This document shows, one piece after another, positions 29,913 through 39,124 of a stretch of DNA of 64,000 nucleotides. Under the pieces are notes generated by a model. It did no database searches. It had not been told where the DNA came from and saw only the letters and a list, made by a program, of their open reading frames with translations. The position numbers and the translations under genes were made by a program. The stretch is from assembly GCA_945878845.1 (NCBI GenBank), contig CAMCUB010000009.1:39792-103791 (forward strand), written 5' to 3'. This DNA comes from Erythrobacter sanguineus (GTDB lineage Bacteria; Pseudomonadota; Alphaproteobacteria; Sphingomonadales; Sphingomonadaceae). Position 1 is the stretch's first letter. Each line of letters opens with the position of its first letter.

Positions 29913-30494
29913 TCACTTGGGAGCGGGCGCGGCCGGGCTCCACCACGACAGCGTCTGGTTGTCATGCGCCGAAGTCCACACGCCCTTCGGGGCCCAGCGC
30001 AGCGCGCCGCTGCCGACGCTTGGGCCCATGCGGGCGCGGATCTTGAGGCTCTCGGCGTCGATCACCACCATCGTCTGCTGTTCCGTGGTGCGCAGCCACA
30101 CGGCGCCCGCGCCGGTGTCGATATCGCCCCACTTCAGCTTGGGCCCGATCTTGGTGCGGCCGAGCACAGTGAGTTTGACCGGATCGACCTTGGCAACCGT
30201 GCCGTCGCCCTGTTCCTGCACCCACACCGCGCCTTCGCCTGCGGCAAGGAAGCCCGGGGTGTCGCCCATCGTGACCTTGCCGGTGACGGTGTTGGTCGCC
30301 GGATCGATCCGCGCGACCTTGCCTGCGGGGTCCGAGGGCACCCACACCGATCCCGCGCCCGAGACCACATTGGTCTCGCCCTTGGGATTGCCGAGGCCGG
30401 TGGCGATCTTCGCTTCGGCGGCGGCAGCCGCGGGGCGATGCAGTCCCAGCTGGAACCCGCGGAGTGAGTGGGACAGCCGGAACGCTCGAAACAC
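29913..30494 (-). CDS. Beta-propeller (virginiamycin B lyase/YncE-like) protein, probably 5'-truncated
   Basis: The readable part (193 residues at most) is a series of propeller blades with repeated GxGSVWVPSDPAGKVARIDPATNTV-type units: GAVWVQEQGDGTVAKVDPVKL, GAVWLRTTEQQTMVVIDAE and a final GVWTSAHDNQTLSWW. Intact members have six or seven blades and a signal peptide; here only about four are present. The first ~20 residues (from a GTG at 30494) do not look like a leader, and a divergent gene starts 12 bases away. It is probably the 3' part of a broken gene. It may still be translated. Confidence 0.6.
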   Translation of the reverse strand: MFRAFRLSHSLRGFQLGLHRPAAAAAEAKIATGLGNPKGETNVVSGAGSVWVPSDPAGKVARIDPATNTVTGKVTMGDTPGFLAAGEGAVWVQEQGDGTVAKVDPVKLTVLGRTKIGPKLKWGDIDTGAGAVWLRTTEQQTMVVIDAESLKIRARMGPSVGSGALRWAPKGVWTSAHDNQTLSWWSPAAPAPK

Positions 30495-30505
30495 CGCGCC
30501 GCGCC

Positions 30506-31150
30506 ATGACAGAGCTCAGCCTGCCGCTGATCGACAATATCTGGCGCGTGCGCGGTGCAGTGCCGATCGATCCGGCTATGTCCGCTGCGGAGGCCTTCGC
30601 GCGGATCGATCCGCTGCTGAGCACCCCCGGCACCTCCCTTTCGGAAGAGGGCGGGGTGCTCACCTACACCAAGCGCAATCCGCAAGCGCAGGACAAGCTG
30701 GCGACCTTCACCCGCGGGCGGATGTGGATCGAGCAGGCTGGCGCGGGCGCGGTGCTCCGGTTCGACCTGTTCAGCCACGCGCTGCTCTTGTGCTTCCTCA
30801 CCCCGCTGCTTTTCCTCGGCTTTGCGCAAATGGCGATCGCCATCAACGAATGGGAAGCGTCCGGGGCCGAAGCGAGCGAGAAGGCCGAGAAGAAGGAAGA
30901 AAAGCCCAAGCCGGTGAAGAAGCTCAACCCGGTCGACGAGTTCCTCGGCGCTCCCGCACCTGAAGACCCGAGCAAGAAGAAGAAAGACGAGAAGAAGGAC
31001 GAGGGCCGCCATTCGCCCGACGAGGGCTATGTGCTGGCGGGCATCTTTGCGGCGATCTATCTGGTCGGCCGCTGGCTCGAGCCGTTCCTCGTGCGGCGCC
31101 GGTTGCGTGCCGCGCTGGCGGGCCCCGCCGCCCCGTCCGTGACCGCCTGA
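30506..31150 (+). CDS. Conserved-looking membrane protein, function unknown
   Basis: I start at MTELSLPLIDNIWRVRG (214 residues) and not 42 bases upstream, because the extra residues overlap the divergent gene. The N-terminal ~85 residues form a mixed alpha/beta domain with R..GRMWIEQAGAGAVLRFDLF. Two transmembrane segments (about 88-110 and 178-195) follow. The cytoplasmic linker between them is extremely Lys/Glu-rich (EKAEKKEEKPKPVKK and a KKKKDEKKDEG run). I do not recognise the family. Confidence 0.65.
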   Translation: MTELSLPLIDNIWRVRGAVPIDPAMSAAEAFARIDPLLSTPGTSLSEEGGVLTYTKRNPQAQDKLATFTRGRMWIEQAGAGAVLRFDLFSHALLLCFLTPLLFLGFAQMAIAINEWEASGAEASEKAEKKEEKPKPVKKLNPVDEFLGAPAPEDPSKKKKDEKKDEGRHSPDEGYVLAGIFAAIYLVGRWLEPFLVRRRLRAALAGPAAPSVTA

Positions 31151-31331
31151 CGGCACCGTCCGCGCCCGCGATTTTCGCCGCCTAAAGCTTCATCCCCCGC
31201 CGCGGCCTGCTGGCTTCGCGGCGCTGCGGCGCGTCTTCTTGCCGGGCCTGTGCAACCCTTTCGGCTCCAAACCGTATCTCTGTTGCGCCAAAAGCAATTG
31301 ATCGCACGAGCCAAGGGATTAGCTGCCAGCC

Positions 31332-32786
31332 ATGTTCGAAACCCTCGACGCCCTGCTGCTCGCACGGATCCAGTTCGCCTTCACGGTGAGCTTCCACTTC
31401 TTCTTCCCGGCCTTCTCGATCGGGCTGGCGAGCTACCTGATGGTGCTCGAGGGGCTGTGGCTCAAGACCGGCAAGTCGGTCTATCTCGACCTGTTCAAAT
31501 ACTGGCTCAAGATCTTCGCGATCGCCTTTGCGATGGGTGTCGTCTCGGGGATCGTCATGTCCTACCAGTTCGGCACCAACTGGTCGGTGTTCTCGGACAA
31601 GGCGGGGCCGGTGATCGGGCCGCTGATGGCTTACGAGGTGCTGACCGCTTTCTTCCTTGAAGCGGGCTTCCTTGGCGTGATGCTGTTCGGGATGCAGAAG
31701 GTCGGCAAGAAACTGCACTTCTTTGCGACCTTCATGGTGGCGCTGGGCACCTTCGTCTCGGCCTTCTGGATCCTTAGCGTCAACAGCTGGATGCAGACCC
31801 CCACCGGCTTCATCATGGGCGAGAACGGCCAGTTCCTGCCCGGCGAGAGCTGGGCCGCGATCATCTTCAACCCGAGCTTCCCCTATCGCCTCGTCCACAC
31901 GGTGATGGCGGCCTATCTGACGACCGCCTTCGTGGTCGGCGCGGTGGGCGCGTGGCACCTGCTCAAGGACAAGGCGAACCCGCACGCGCGCACCATGTTC
32001 TCGATGGCGATGTGGATGGCGGCGATCGTCACGCCGTTGCAGATATTCGCGGGCGACGAACACGGATTGAACACGCTTGAACACCAGCCCGCCAAGGTGA
32101 TGGCGATGGAGGGGCACTACCAGAGCCACCCCGAAGGCGCGCCGCTGATCCTGTTCGGCATTCCCGACAGCGAGGCGAAGACTGTGCGCTACGCCATCGA
32201 GATTCCGAAGATGTCGTCGCTGATCCTGAAGCACGACATGAACGCGCCGCTCGCCGGGCTTGACACCGTGCCCGACAATCTCGAGCCGCCCGTGCCGGTG
32301 CTGTTCTGGTCTTTCCGGATCATGGTCGGCATCGGCTTTGCGATGCTGGGCATCGGGTTGTGGAGCCTGTGGGGGCGGGTGCGGGGCAAGCTTTACGACA
32401 TGCCTTGGCTGCACCGCGCCGCCGTGCTGATGGGTCCCTCGGGCTTTGCCGCCGTGCTGGCCGGATGGATCACCACCGAGGTCGGCCGCCAGCCTTTCGT
32501 CATCTACGGCCTCCTGCGCACTGCCGACGCCGCAAGCCCACTTGATGCGCCTGCGGTCGCTGCCTCGCTGCTTGCCTTCATCATCGTCTATTTCACCGTC
32601 TTCGGCATCGGCGTCTGGTACATCCTCAAGCTGATGGGCCATGCCCCCCATGCGGGCGAGTACGGGGTCAAGCGCGGCGATGTCGGTCCGATCCGCACTG
32701 CGGGTATTACTCCCGGACCGACGCAGAACCCGGGCGGTGAGGAACCCTTGCCGACCCACGCGCCCGACGAGAAGGAGCCGGTGTGA
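31332..32786 (+). CDS. cydA: Cytochrome bd-type quinol oxidase subunit I (CioA/CydA)
   Basis: This subunit binds the hemes and quinol of an oxygen-reducing bd oxidase in the inner membrane. The protein has 484 residues with nine predicted membrane spans. Heme-ligand regions are [20 protein letters not shown] at the N-terminus (His about 19), a His in the [12 protein letters not shown] segment, and a GRQP block ([14 protein letters not shown]). The Q-loop is short, as in the CIO type rather than the long-loop E. coli CydA. It is the first gene of a four-gene operon and overlaps cydB by 4 bases. bd oxidases usually support growth at low oxygen or with inhibitors of the aa3 pathway. Confidence 0.95.
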   Translation: MFETLDALLLARIQFAFTVSFHFFFPAFSIGLASYLMVLEGLWLKTGKSVYLDLFKYWLKIFAIAFAMGVVSGIVMSYQFGTNWSVFSDKAGPVIGPLMAYEVLTAFFLEAGFLGVMLFGMQKVGKKLHFFATFMVALGTFVSAFWILSVNSWMQTPTGFIMGENGQFLPGESWAAIIFNPSFPYRLVHTVMAAYLTTAFVVGAVGAWHLLKDKANPHARTMFSMAMWMAAIVTPLQIFAGDEHGLNTLEHQPAKVMAMEGHYQSHPEGAPLILFGIPDSEAKTVRYAIEIPKMSSLILKHDMNAPLAGLDTVPDNLEPPVPVLFWSFRIMVGIGFAMLGIGLWSLWGRVRGKLYDMPWLHRAAVLMGPSGFAAVLAGWITTEVGRQPFVIYGLLRTADAASPLDAPAVAASLLAFIIVYFTVFGIGVWYILKLMGHAPHAGEYGVKRGDVGPIRTAGITPGPTQNPGGEEPLPTHAPDEKEPV

Positions 32787-33781
32787 TGGACCTCACCGTC
32801 GTCTGGGCCTTCATCATCGCCTTTGCGGTCTTCGCCTATGTGGTGATGGACGGCTTCGACCTCGGGATCGGCATCCTGTTTCCGACCTTCCGCCCCGGCC
32901 AAGGGCGAAACCGCGCGATGAACTCGATCGCGCCGGTGTGGGATGGCAACGAGACCTGGCTGGTGCTCGGCGGCGGGGGGCTGTTTGCCGCCTTTCCGCT
33001 CGCCTATGCGGTGATCCTCCCCGCGACCTATCCGCTGATCATCGCGATGCTGCTGGGTCTCGTGTTTCGCGGCGTGGCGTTCGAATATCGCTGGCGCGAT
33101 GCGGCGCACGAAAAGTTCTGGGACACCGCGTTCTTTGGCGGTTCGCTGGTGGCGGCCATGGCGCAAGGCATGACCCTCGGCGCGCTGCTGCAAGGGATCG
33201 ACGTGGAAGGCCGCGCCTATGCCGGGAGCTGGTGGGACTGGCTGACGCCTTACACCTTCCTCACCGGGATTGGCACAGTCGCAGGCTATGCGCTGCTGGG
33301 CAGCACGTGGCTGATCTGGAAGCTCGATGGCGGGGTGCAGGCGCATGCCCGCTACGTCGCGTTCCGGGCGGGGCTGGCGACCATCGTGCTGATGGGCGCG
33401 GTCAGCCTCTACAACATTACCTTGAACCCAGAATATGCCGCCCATTGGCTGAGCGCGCCTGGAATCTACTATGTCGCTCCCGTGCCGGTGGTGACCGCGA
33501 TCATCGCGCTGGCCATGCTGCGTGCGATCCGTGGGGACAGCCATTCCGCGCCGTTCTGGCTCGCGCTGGGGCTGTTCTTCCTCGGCATGAGCGGGCTGGG
33601 CGTCACGATCTGGCCCAATGTGGTGCCGCCGTCGATCACCATCTGGGATGCCGCCGCGCCGCAACGGAGCCAGGAATTCATGCTGGTGGGCGTCGCCCTG
33701 ACGCTGCCGCTGATCATCGCCTACACCGTGTGGGCCTATTGGGTGTTCCGCGGCAAGGTGGGCGAAGAGGGGTATCACTGA
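32783..33781 (+). CDS. cydB: Cytochrome bd-type quinol oxidase subunit II (CioB/CydB)
   Basis: A 332-residue membrane subunit with eight hydrophobic segments. The N-terminal [18 protein letters not shown] and [26 protein letters not shown] blocks are diagnostic. It overlaps cydA (ATGA) and the small DUF2474 gene (TGATG). Subunit II stabilises the complex and provides the proton channel. No sign of damage. Confidence 0.95.
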   Translation: MMDLTVVWAFIIAFAVFAYVVMDGFDLGIGILFPTFRPGQGRNRAMNSIAPVWDGNETWLVLGGGGLFAAFPLAYAVILPATYPLIIAMLLGLVFRGVAFEYRWRDAAHEKFWDTAFFGGSLVAAMAQGMTLGALLQGIDVEGRAYAGSWWDWLTPYTFLTGIGTVAGYALLGSTWLIWKLDGGVQAHARYVAFRAGLATIVLMGAVSLYNITLNPEYAAHWLSAPGIYYVAPVPVVTAIIALAMLRAIRGDSHSAPFWLALGLFFLGMSGLGVTIWPNVVPPSITIWDAAAPQRSQEFMLVGVALTLPLIIAYTVWAYWVFRGKVGEEGYH

Positions 33782-33915
33782 TGCTGATGCCTCCTCCGCA
33801 GCCTCCCGAACCGCCCCTGTGGCAACGCCTGCTCTGGATGGTCGGAATCTGGGCGGCGAGCGTCGCGGTGCTGGGGGCGGTCGCCTACATCATCCGCCTG
33901 TGGATCGCGCCATGA
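33781..33915 (+). CDS. DUF2474 small bd-oxidase subunit (CydX-like)
   Basis: A 44-residue single-span protein starting [18 protein letters not shown] with a hydrophobic segment [18 protein letters not shown] and a short basic end. DUF2474 proteins accompany cio-type cydAB and play the part of CydX in stabilising the oxidase. It overlaps cydB by one base and the next gene by four. Confidence 0.88.
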   Translation: MLMPPPQPPEPPLWQRLLWMVGIWAASVAVLGAVAYIIRLWIAP

Positions 33916-34271
33916 CCAATGGCGTGAGCAGCGTGAAGGTCTGGTACGACGGTGCCTGCCCGCTGTGCCTGCGCGAGATCGCGCTGATGCGGCGCTTGGA
34001 CCGGGGCGGGCGTATCAGCTTCATCGATGTCGCTGCGGGCAGCGATCCCTCCTGCCCCATCGACCGTGCGCAGCTCCTCGCCCGCTTCCATGCCGAGGAG
34101 GATGGGGTCATCCACGATGGCGCCGCCGCCTTTGCCGCGATGTGGCGCGCGATTCCGGTGCTGCGCCCGCTCGGCCTTGCCGCAAGGAACCCGCGCGTGC
34201 TGCGCCTGCTCGAGGCAGCCTATGTCCGCTTCCTCCGGCTGCGCCCCCGGCTGCAGCGCTTCTTCGCCTAG
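33912..34271 (+). CDS. DCC family (DUF393) thiol-disulfide oxidoreductase-like protein
   Basis: I start at ATG 33912, which overlaps the DUF2474 stop (ATGA). The 119-residue protein has the family signature [20 protein letters not shown] with the CPLC pair, then ISFIDVAA and a [19 protein letters not shown] block. These small proteins are predicted thiol oxidoreductases with no settled function. Tight coupling to bd oxidase genes suggests a role in its assembly or in the same redox stress. This is inference. Confidence 0.85.
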   Translation: MTNGVSSVKVWYDGACPLCLREIALMRRLDRGGRISFIDVAAGSDPSCPIDRAQLLARFHAEEDGVIHDGAAAFAAMWRAIPVLRPLGLAARNPRVLRLLEAAYVRFLRLRPRLQRFFA

Positions 34272-34340
34272 AATCCGCTTGCCCTCGGGCGGCGCATCGG
34301 CTGATCTCCCCGCCAAACACAAAGGGAGAGAACCGCCGCC

Positions 34341-35507
34341 ATGACCTATTTCGGCGCGATGCAGAACGAGATCTACAACGCCGGCCTGCGCGGCATCCTG
34401 CCGACCTTTCCGGTCGATTTCGCCACCCTCGAAAAGCGCGCGCACGAAGCACTTGGCCCGATGCTCACCAACTATGTCGCGGGCGGCTGCGGGGACGAGC
34501 ATACGCAGGACCAGAACGCGGCCGCCTTCCACCACTGGGGCATGGTGCCGCGCATGATGGTCAATTGCAGCACCCGCGACCTCTCCATCGAGCTGTTCGG
34601 CCACCGCTATCCCACCCCGCTGTTCATGGCCCCCATCGGCCTCAATGGTGAGGCCTCACAGGATCGCCACGGTGACATGGCCGCCGCCTGCGCCTCGGCG
34701 CTGACGGGGGTGCCGTTCTGCGCCTCGACGTTGGCGAACGATCCGCTGGAGGACGTGAAGCAGGCCTGCGGGGATACCCCAGCGTGGTTCCAGCTCTACA
34801 CCCCCAAGAACCGCGAGTTGGCGGAAAGCCTGATCCGCCGCGCCGAAGAGGCGGGCTATTCGGCGCTGGTCGTGACACTCGATACGTGGGTGACGGGCTG
34901 GCGGCCGCGCGACCTCAACGCCTCGAACTTCCCGCAGCTGCGCGGCAAGGTGCTGCAGAACTACTTCACCGACCCGGTGTTCCGCTCGCTGCTCGCCAAG
35001 CACCCCGAGGAGGACCCGGCGGCGGCAATCTTCACCTGGGCGGCGACCTTCGGGCAGGTGCTGACCTGGGACGACATGGCGTGGTTCAAGTCGGTGACCA
35101 AGCTCCCGATCGTCTTGAAGGGCATCTGCCACCCCGACGACGCGCGCCGCGCAGTCGATAGCGGGGCGGATGCGGTCTATTGCTCGAACCACGGCGGGCG
35201 GCAGGCCAATGGCGGGATCGCGGCCATCGACCTCCTCGCCGATGTCGTCGCGGCGGCGGGCGACACGCCGGTGCTGTTTGACAGCGGAATCCGCTCGGGC
35301 ACGGATGCAGTCAAGGCGCTGGCGATGGGGGCGCGCGCAGTCGGCGTCGGGCGGCCCTACACCTATGGCCTTGCGCTCGGCGGGGCCGAGGGCGCCGCGT
35401 GGGTGCTGCGCTCGATTCTCGCCGAGGCCGACCTGCTGATGGCGGTCAACGGCTACCCCACGCTCGCCGACGTCCGCGCCGCCGGCGTGCAGCGCACATT
35501 AGGCTAG
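34341..35507 (+). CDS. FMN-dependent alpha-hydroxy-acid oxidase, lactate 2-monooxygenase type
   Basis: Family members oxidise L-2-hydroxy acids with FMN. Lactate monooxygenase converts lactate and oxygen to acetate, CO2 and water. The 388-residue protein shows LFMAPIGLNGEASQD, the FMN loop, the catalytic His in YCSNHGGRQANGG, and LFDSGIRSGTDAVKALAMGARAVGVGRPYTYGLALGG. The NYVAGGCGDEHTQDQN start matches lactate monooxygenases rather than LldD dehydrogenases. GGGAGAG precedes the ATG. It follows the oxidase operon by 69 bases and may be co-transcribed, which would place two oxygen-consuming enzymes under one control. Confidence 0.87.
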   Translation: MTYFGAMQNEIYNAGLRGILPTFPVDFATLEKRAHEALGPMLTNYVAGGCGDEHTQDQNAAAFHHWGMVPRMMVNCSTRDLSIELFGHRYPTPLFMAPIGLNGEASQDRHGDMAAACASALTGVPFCASTLANDPLEDVKQACGDTPAWFQLYTPKNRELAESLIRRAEEAGYSALVVTLDTWVTGWRPRDLNASNFPQLRGKVLQNYFTDPVFRSLLAKHPEEDPAAAIFTWAATFGQVLTWDDMAWFKSVTKLPIVLKGICHPDDARRAVDSGADAVYCSNHGGRQANGGIAAIDLLADVVAAAGDTPVLFDSGIRSGTDAVKALAMGARAVGVGRPYTYGLALGGAEGAAWVLRSILAEADLLMAVNGYPTLADVRAAGVQRTLG

Positions 35508-35633
35508 CCGCCCGGCCGGTTAGCCGCAATCGTGCAACACCGGGAACCAAATCGTCGGCACAGGGCTTGTCCCTATTGACGCCCGCCAAATGTTTTTTGC
35601 GCGGGCACAGGTTAGGACTCGTTTTATCCACAG

Positions 35634-35642
35634 GTTTGGTGT
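35634..35642 (+). other. Perfect DnaA box (TTATCCACA)
   Basis: A consensus DnaA-binding 9-mer stands alone in the 180-base gap between the lactate monooxygenase gene and the small ORF at 35687. No cluster of boxes, AT-rich unwinding element or partitioning genes is nearby, so this is not an origin. It could make the following small gene DnaA-responsive. Confidence 0.5.
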
Positions 35643-35686
35643 TAGCTGGCGCAATATAAAAAACGCGCGATTCGGGGACGCGACAC

Positions 35687-35842
35687 ATGGAAAAACCGAC
35701 TTTCTGGTCGAGCCGGCCAGATCCGATGCGACGCACGGTCTGCGTTTCGGACGAGCAATCGCGCCGCGCGCGCTATGGTCGGATCCAGCCGATGCAGTCG
35801 CGCCCTTCGCTCATCGAACGCCTCGCCAGCCTGATTGCCTGA
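35687..35842 (+). CDS. 51-residue small protein, function unknown
   Basis: A short gene with a clear open frame: it begins MEKPTFWSSRPDPMRR, continues VSDEQSRRARYGRIQPMQ, and ends SLIERLASLIA. The residues are polar and basic with an amphipathic C-terminal helix; there is no signal peptide. The composition (Trp, Met, Tyr, no low-complexity runs) and an AT-rich promoter-like stretch (GCAATATAAAAAACG) ~30 bases upstream argue for a real gene. It fills a 347-base gap otherwise empty and is convergent with the SSADH gene. I do not recognise a named family. Confidence 0.6.
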   Translation: MEKPTFWSSRPDPMRRTVCVSDEQSRRARYGRIQPMQSRPSLIERLASLIA

Positions 35843-35853
35843 GGCGCGCGGGA

Positions 35854-37305
35854 TCAACCGCCCGAATTAGCCAGCATAACCAGTTTGGTATCGGTGAAGG
35901 CGAGGTAGCCTTCCTCGCCGCCCTCCGATCCGAATCCGCTGTCGCCCACGCCGCCGAACGGGGTTTCGGGCGATGAGACGATCAGCTGATTGATCCCCAC
36001 CATGCCTGCGCGCAGGGACCGGCCGAGGTAATGCGCCTCGTCGAGATTGCCCGAGAAGGCATAGGCGGCAAGCCCGTAGCGCAACGAGTTGGCGATCCCG
36101 ACCGCGTCCTCGATGGCATCGAAGGGGACGATTCCTGCCACCGGTCCGAAGGGCTCCTCGGTCATGAAGCGGCTGTCGGGCGCGGGGTTGGCGATGACGG
36201 TGGGCTGGAAGAAGAACCCGCTGCCGGGGATTGCCGCGCCGCCGGTGACTACTTCGCCGCGATTGCCGCCAGTATCGGCGACCACCTGCTCCATCGCGGA
36301 AATCCGGCGGGCATGGGCGAGCGGGCCCATGTCGACGCTCTCGTCCGCGCCTGGATCGCCGACCTTGATTTTGCCTGCGATGGCCGCGAATTCAGCGACG
36401 AAGGTGTCGTAGATCTCGCGCGCCACCAGAAACCGCGTCGGCGAGACGCAGACTTGGCCAGCATTTCGGAACTTGGTCGTCGCGCACATTGTTGCTGCGC
36501 GCAGGACGTCAGCGTGCTTGCTGACGATCACGGGGGCATGGCCGCCCAGCTCGGGCGCAAAACGCTTCATGTGGGTCGCTGCGAGCGCGCCCAACTGCTT
36601 GCCGATCGCGGTCGATCCGGTGAAGCTCACCTTGCGGGAGACCGGCGAGGCGACAAGACGCTCGGCAATCGGGCCGGGATCGCCGTGGACGAGGTTCAGC
36701 ACGCCCGCAGGAACGCCGGCATCGACGAAGCATTCGACCAGCAGCTGCGCCGAGCCGGGGGTGTTCTCGGCGGGCTTGAGGATCGCGGTGCACCCTGCCG
36801 CGAGCGCGCCCGCGATCTTCTTGGCGGGGAGGTTCACCGGGAAGTTCCACGGGGTCAGCAGCACCGCCGGGCCGATGGGCTCATGCGTCACCATCTGCGC
36901 GATCAGCTGGCTCCCGCGGGTCGGGATCAACCGGCCCCCACGTCGCTTGGCTTCCTCGCCGAGGAAATGGATCACGTCGACCGAGCCGGTGATCTCGCCC
37001 AGCGCCTGCGCGCGCGGCTTGCCCATTTCGGCGGTGACGACCTTGGCGATCTCGGGCGCACGCTCGCGCAGCAGATCGGCGGCGCGGCGCAGGATCGCGT
37101 GACGCTCGGCCCCCGAGGTCGCGCTCCATGCGGGGAAGGCATCCCCTGCGGCCTTGAGCGCGGCGTCGAGCTGGGCGGGGCCGGCCTTGGGGCATTGCGC
37201 GATGGCCGCCCCGGTCGCGGGGTTGATCACGGCCATCGTCCCGGCATCGCCCGTCTCGATCCACTGGCCGTTGATCAGGAACTTGAGGGTCGGGTAGGCG
37301 GTCAT
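35854..37305 (-). CDS. gabD: NAD(P)-dependent succinate-semialdehyde dehydrogenase-like aldehyde dehydrogenase
   Basis: A 483-residue ALDH superfamily enzyme with PWNFPVNLPAKKIAGALAAGCT, the nucleotide loop SFTGSTAIGKQL, the general base in ELGGHAPVIV and the nucleophile in FRNAGQVCVSPTRF. TEEPFGPVAGIVPFD and the C-terminal NQLIVSSPETPFGGVGDSGFG match the succinate/glutarate-semialdehyde group. It oxidises a C4-C5 semialdehyde to the diacid. AAGGA lies before the ATG. It is not in a tight operon: 65 bases separate it from the downstream end of the hydrolase gene. Confidence 0.87.
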   Translation of the reverse strand: MTAYPTLKFLINGQWIETGDAGTMAVINPATGAAIAQCPKAGPAQLDAALKAAGDAFPAWSATSGAERHAILRRAADLLRERAPEIAKVVTAEMGKPRAQALGEITGSVDVIHFLGEEAKRRGGRLIPTRGSQLIAQMVTHEPIGPAVLLTPWNFPVNLPAKKIAGALAAGCTAILKPAENTPGSAQLLVECFVDAGVPAGVLNLVHGDPGPIAERLVASPVSRKVSFTGSTAIGKQLGALAATHMKRFAPELGGHAPVIVSKHADVLRAATMCATTKFRNAGQVCVSPTRFLVAREIYDTFVAEFAAIAGKIKVGDPGADESVDMGPLAHARRISAMEQVVADTGGNRGEVVTGGAAIPGSGFFFQPTVIANPAPDSRFMTEEPFGPVAGIVPFDAIEDAVGIANSLRYGLAAYAFSGNLDEAHYLGRSLRAGMVGINQLIVSSPETPFGGVGDSGFGSEGGEEGYLAFTDTKLVMLANSGG

Positions 37306-37369
37306 CGGTGGTTCCTTCAGGCGAAGTGAGTGGGGCCTAGGTGGGGTCTGACGGGATCAGGACAAGCCC

Positions 37370-38380
37370 TTAGGCAGCCACGACGTGCTGCTCGATCGCC
37401 CCGAAGATCGAGTGGTTGGACGCATCGCGCATCTCGATCCGTACCATGTCGCCCGCCTGCATGAACGGCGTCTTGGGCGCGCCATCGCGGATCGTTTCGA
37501 TCATGCGGATTTCGGCGATGCAGGAATAGCCCGCGCCGCCCTCCGCCACCGGCGTGCCCGCGCCGCCATCCTTGCCCTTGTTAGAGACCGTGCCGGTGCC
37601 GATGATGGTCCCCGCCGCCAGATTGCGGGTCTTGGCCGCGTGGGCCACCAGCTGCGCGAGGTTGAAGGTCGCATCCTTGCCCGCGTTCGCCCGGCCGAAG
37701 GGCTGGCCGTTGAGATCGACCATCAGCGGCAGGTGGATCAGCGCATCGGCCCATGCCGCGCCGAGCTCGTCCGGCGTCACCGCGACCGGCGAGAAGGCGC
37801 TGGCGGGCTTGGACTGGAAGAAGCCGAAGCCCTTTTCGAGTTCGGCCGGGATCAGCCCGCGAAGGCTCACGTCGTTGACCAGCATCAGCAGGCGGATGTG
37901 CGCGGCCGCATCCTCGACCGAAACGCCCATTGGCACGTCGCCGGTGATGCACGCGATCTCGCCCTCCATGTCGCAGCCCCATGCGGGATCGCCCAAGGGG
38001 ATGTCCTGACGCGGACGCAGGAAGCTGTCCGATCCGCCCTGATACATCAGCGGGTCGGAGTAGAAGCTCTCGGGTACCGCCGCGCCGCGCGCCTGCCGCA
38101 CCAGCTCGACATGGTTGATATAGGCGCTGCCATCGGCCCATTGGTAGGCGCGCGGCAGGGGGGAATGCGCCTGCCGCTCGTGGAAGCGCTCGCACGGCAC
38201 GGTCTCGTGCTCGACATCGCGGGCGAGCACCTCGAGCTCGGGCGCAACCCGGTCCCAGTTGTCGAGCGCGGCCTGCATCGTCGGCGCGATATAGCCCGCC
38301 GCCGAGCAGCGGGTGAGGTCCTTGCTGACCACCACCAGCATGCCGTCGCGCGTGCCGTTGTCGAGGGTTGCGAGTTTCAT
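37370..38380 (-). CDS. Fumarylacetoacetate hydrolase family protein
   Basis: I start at ATG 38380 (336 residues) because GGAGG sits 7 bases upstream. The open frame further up is not coding. The FAH fold is seen in the metal-ligand block CDMEGEIACITGD, NDVSLRGLIPAELEKGFGFFQSKPASAFSPVAVTPDELG and GTIIGTGTVSNKG. It splits fumarylacetoacetate or a related 2,4-diketo acid. With maleylacetoacetate isomerase directly upstream (26 bases) it forms the last two steps of tyrosine/homogentisate breakdown. The homogentisate dioxygenase gene is not in the window. Confidence 0.9.
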   Translation of the reverse strand: MKLATLDNGTRDGMLVVVSKDLTRCSAAGYIAPTMQAALDNWDRVAPELEVLARDVEHETVPCERFHERQAHSPLPRAYQWADGSAYINHVELVRQARGAAVPESFYSDPLMYQGGSDSFLRPRQDIPLGDPAWGCDMEGEIACITGDVPMGVSVEDAAAHIRLLMLVNDVSLRGLIPAELEKGFGFFQSKPASAFSPVAVTPDELGAAWADALIHLPLMVDLNGQPFGRANAGKDATFNLAQLVAHAAKTRNLAAGTIIGTGTVSNKGKDGGAGTPVAEGGAGYSCIAEIRMIETIRDGAPKTPFMQAGDMVRIEMRDASNHSIFGAIEQHVVAA

Positions 38381-38406
38381 TGATCTGTCCTCCCGAGACG
38401 TTGTGC

Positions 38407-39051
38407 TTATTGGGCGTCGATCTGCCTGTCGGGGTGCGCCGCTTGGAAGGCGGGGAGCGCGAGGCAGGCGACCTCGATGCGGGTGAGATGGGGGCTGGCG
38501 CCAAGGTCGTAATCGAAGCGCCGCGCGTTCGCGAGCTGGGGGATCAAGACGATCTCGAACAGCCCGGGCGCATCGCCGTGCAGGAAATCGCCCGTCTTGA
38601 GTTGTGCAAGCCGCGCTTCCACCGGATCGAGCGTGCGCTTCAGCCAAGTGCGATACCAGGTGTCGATCTCGTCCTGCGTGTGGCCGAGCGGGTCCTTCAG
38701 ATATTTGAGCACCGGCAGGTTGTTGACCGCATGGATCTCGGTCGCGATCCCGTAGGCAAGCTCGCGCACGGTGTAGCGCGCTTCGATGTCGGCGGGCAGG
38801 AAGCGAGGCGTCGGGTAAGCCTCATCGAGCCACTCCAGCAGCGCCATCGACTGCGCCCGGTCGCGCCCATCGGCCTCGAGCATGGGGAGTGAGCCGAAGG
38901 GATTGCGCTGCGTGAAGCTGGCGTCCTTGTTTGCCCCGGTGCGCAGATCGACGGGGATGTTCTCGAAGGCGAGGCCCTTGAGATTGAGGGCGATGCGCAG
39001 GCGGTAGGAGGTCGACGAGCGGAAGTAGCCGTAGAGTTTCATCGTGCTCAT
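38407..39051 (-). CDS. maiA: Maleylacetoacetate isomerase (zeta-class glutathione S-transferase)
   Basis: A 214-residue GST-fold enzyme that isomerises maleylacetoacetate to fumarylacetoacetate using glutathione. The zeta-class active-site motif SSTSYRLRIALNLKGL is at about residues 12-27, followed by NPFGSLPMLEADG and QSMALLEWLDEAYP. The start could be Met1 or Met4. It heads the two-gene unit with the FAH-family hydrolase. Confidence 0.93.
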   Translation of the reverse strand: MSTMKLYGYFRSSTSYRLRIALNLKGLAFENIPVDLRTGANKDASFTQRNPFGSLPMLEADGRDRAQSMALLEWLDEAYPTPRFLPADIEARYTVRELAYGIATEIHAVNNLPVLKYLKDPLGHTQDEIDTWYRTWLKRTLDPVEARLAQLKTGDFLHGDAPGLFEIVLIPQLANARRFDYDLGASPHLTRIEVACLALPAFQAAHPDRQIDAQ

Positions 39052-39124
39052 GGCACTTGCATCGCAGGGTTGGGGCGGGGGAGCAAGGGGATGCTGGGCA
39101 AAGCTACCTCCAACCTTGACGCCT

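Noticed and set aside
27218..29965. A 915-residue open frame on the minus strand over the TonB receptor
   Set aside because: It runs opposite a receptor with a complete signal peptide, plug and barrel. The protein is a low-information Arg/Gly/Asp/Val mixture.
31270..31320. FNR-like site (TTGAT) before cydA
   Set aside because: Only a half-site TTGATCG is present. The second half ATCAA is missing, and a TTGCGCCAAAAGCAA near-palindrome is too weak to call.
35634..35642. DnaA box as a replication origin
   Set aside because: It is a single box with no cluster, no AT-rich unwinding region and no dnaA, parA or hemE nearby.
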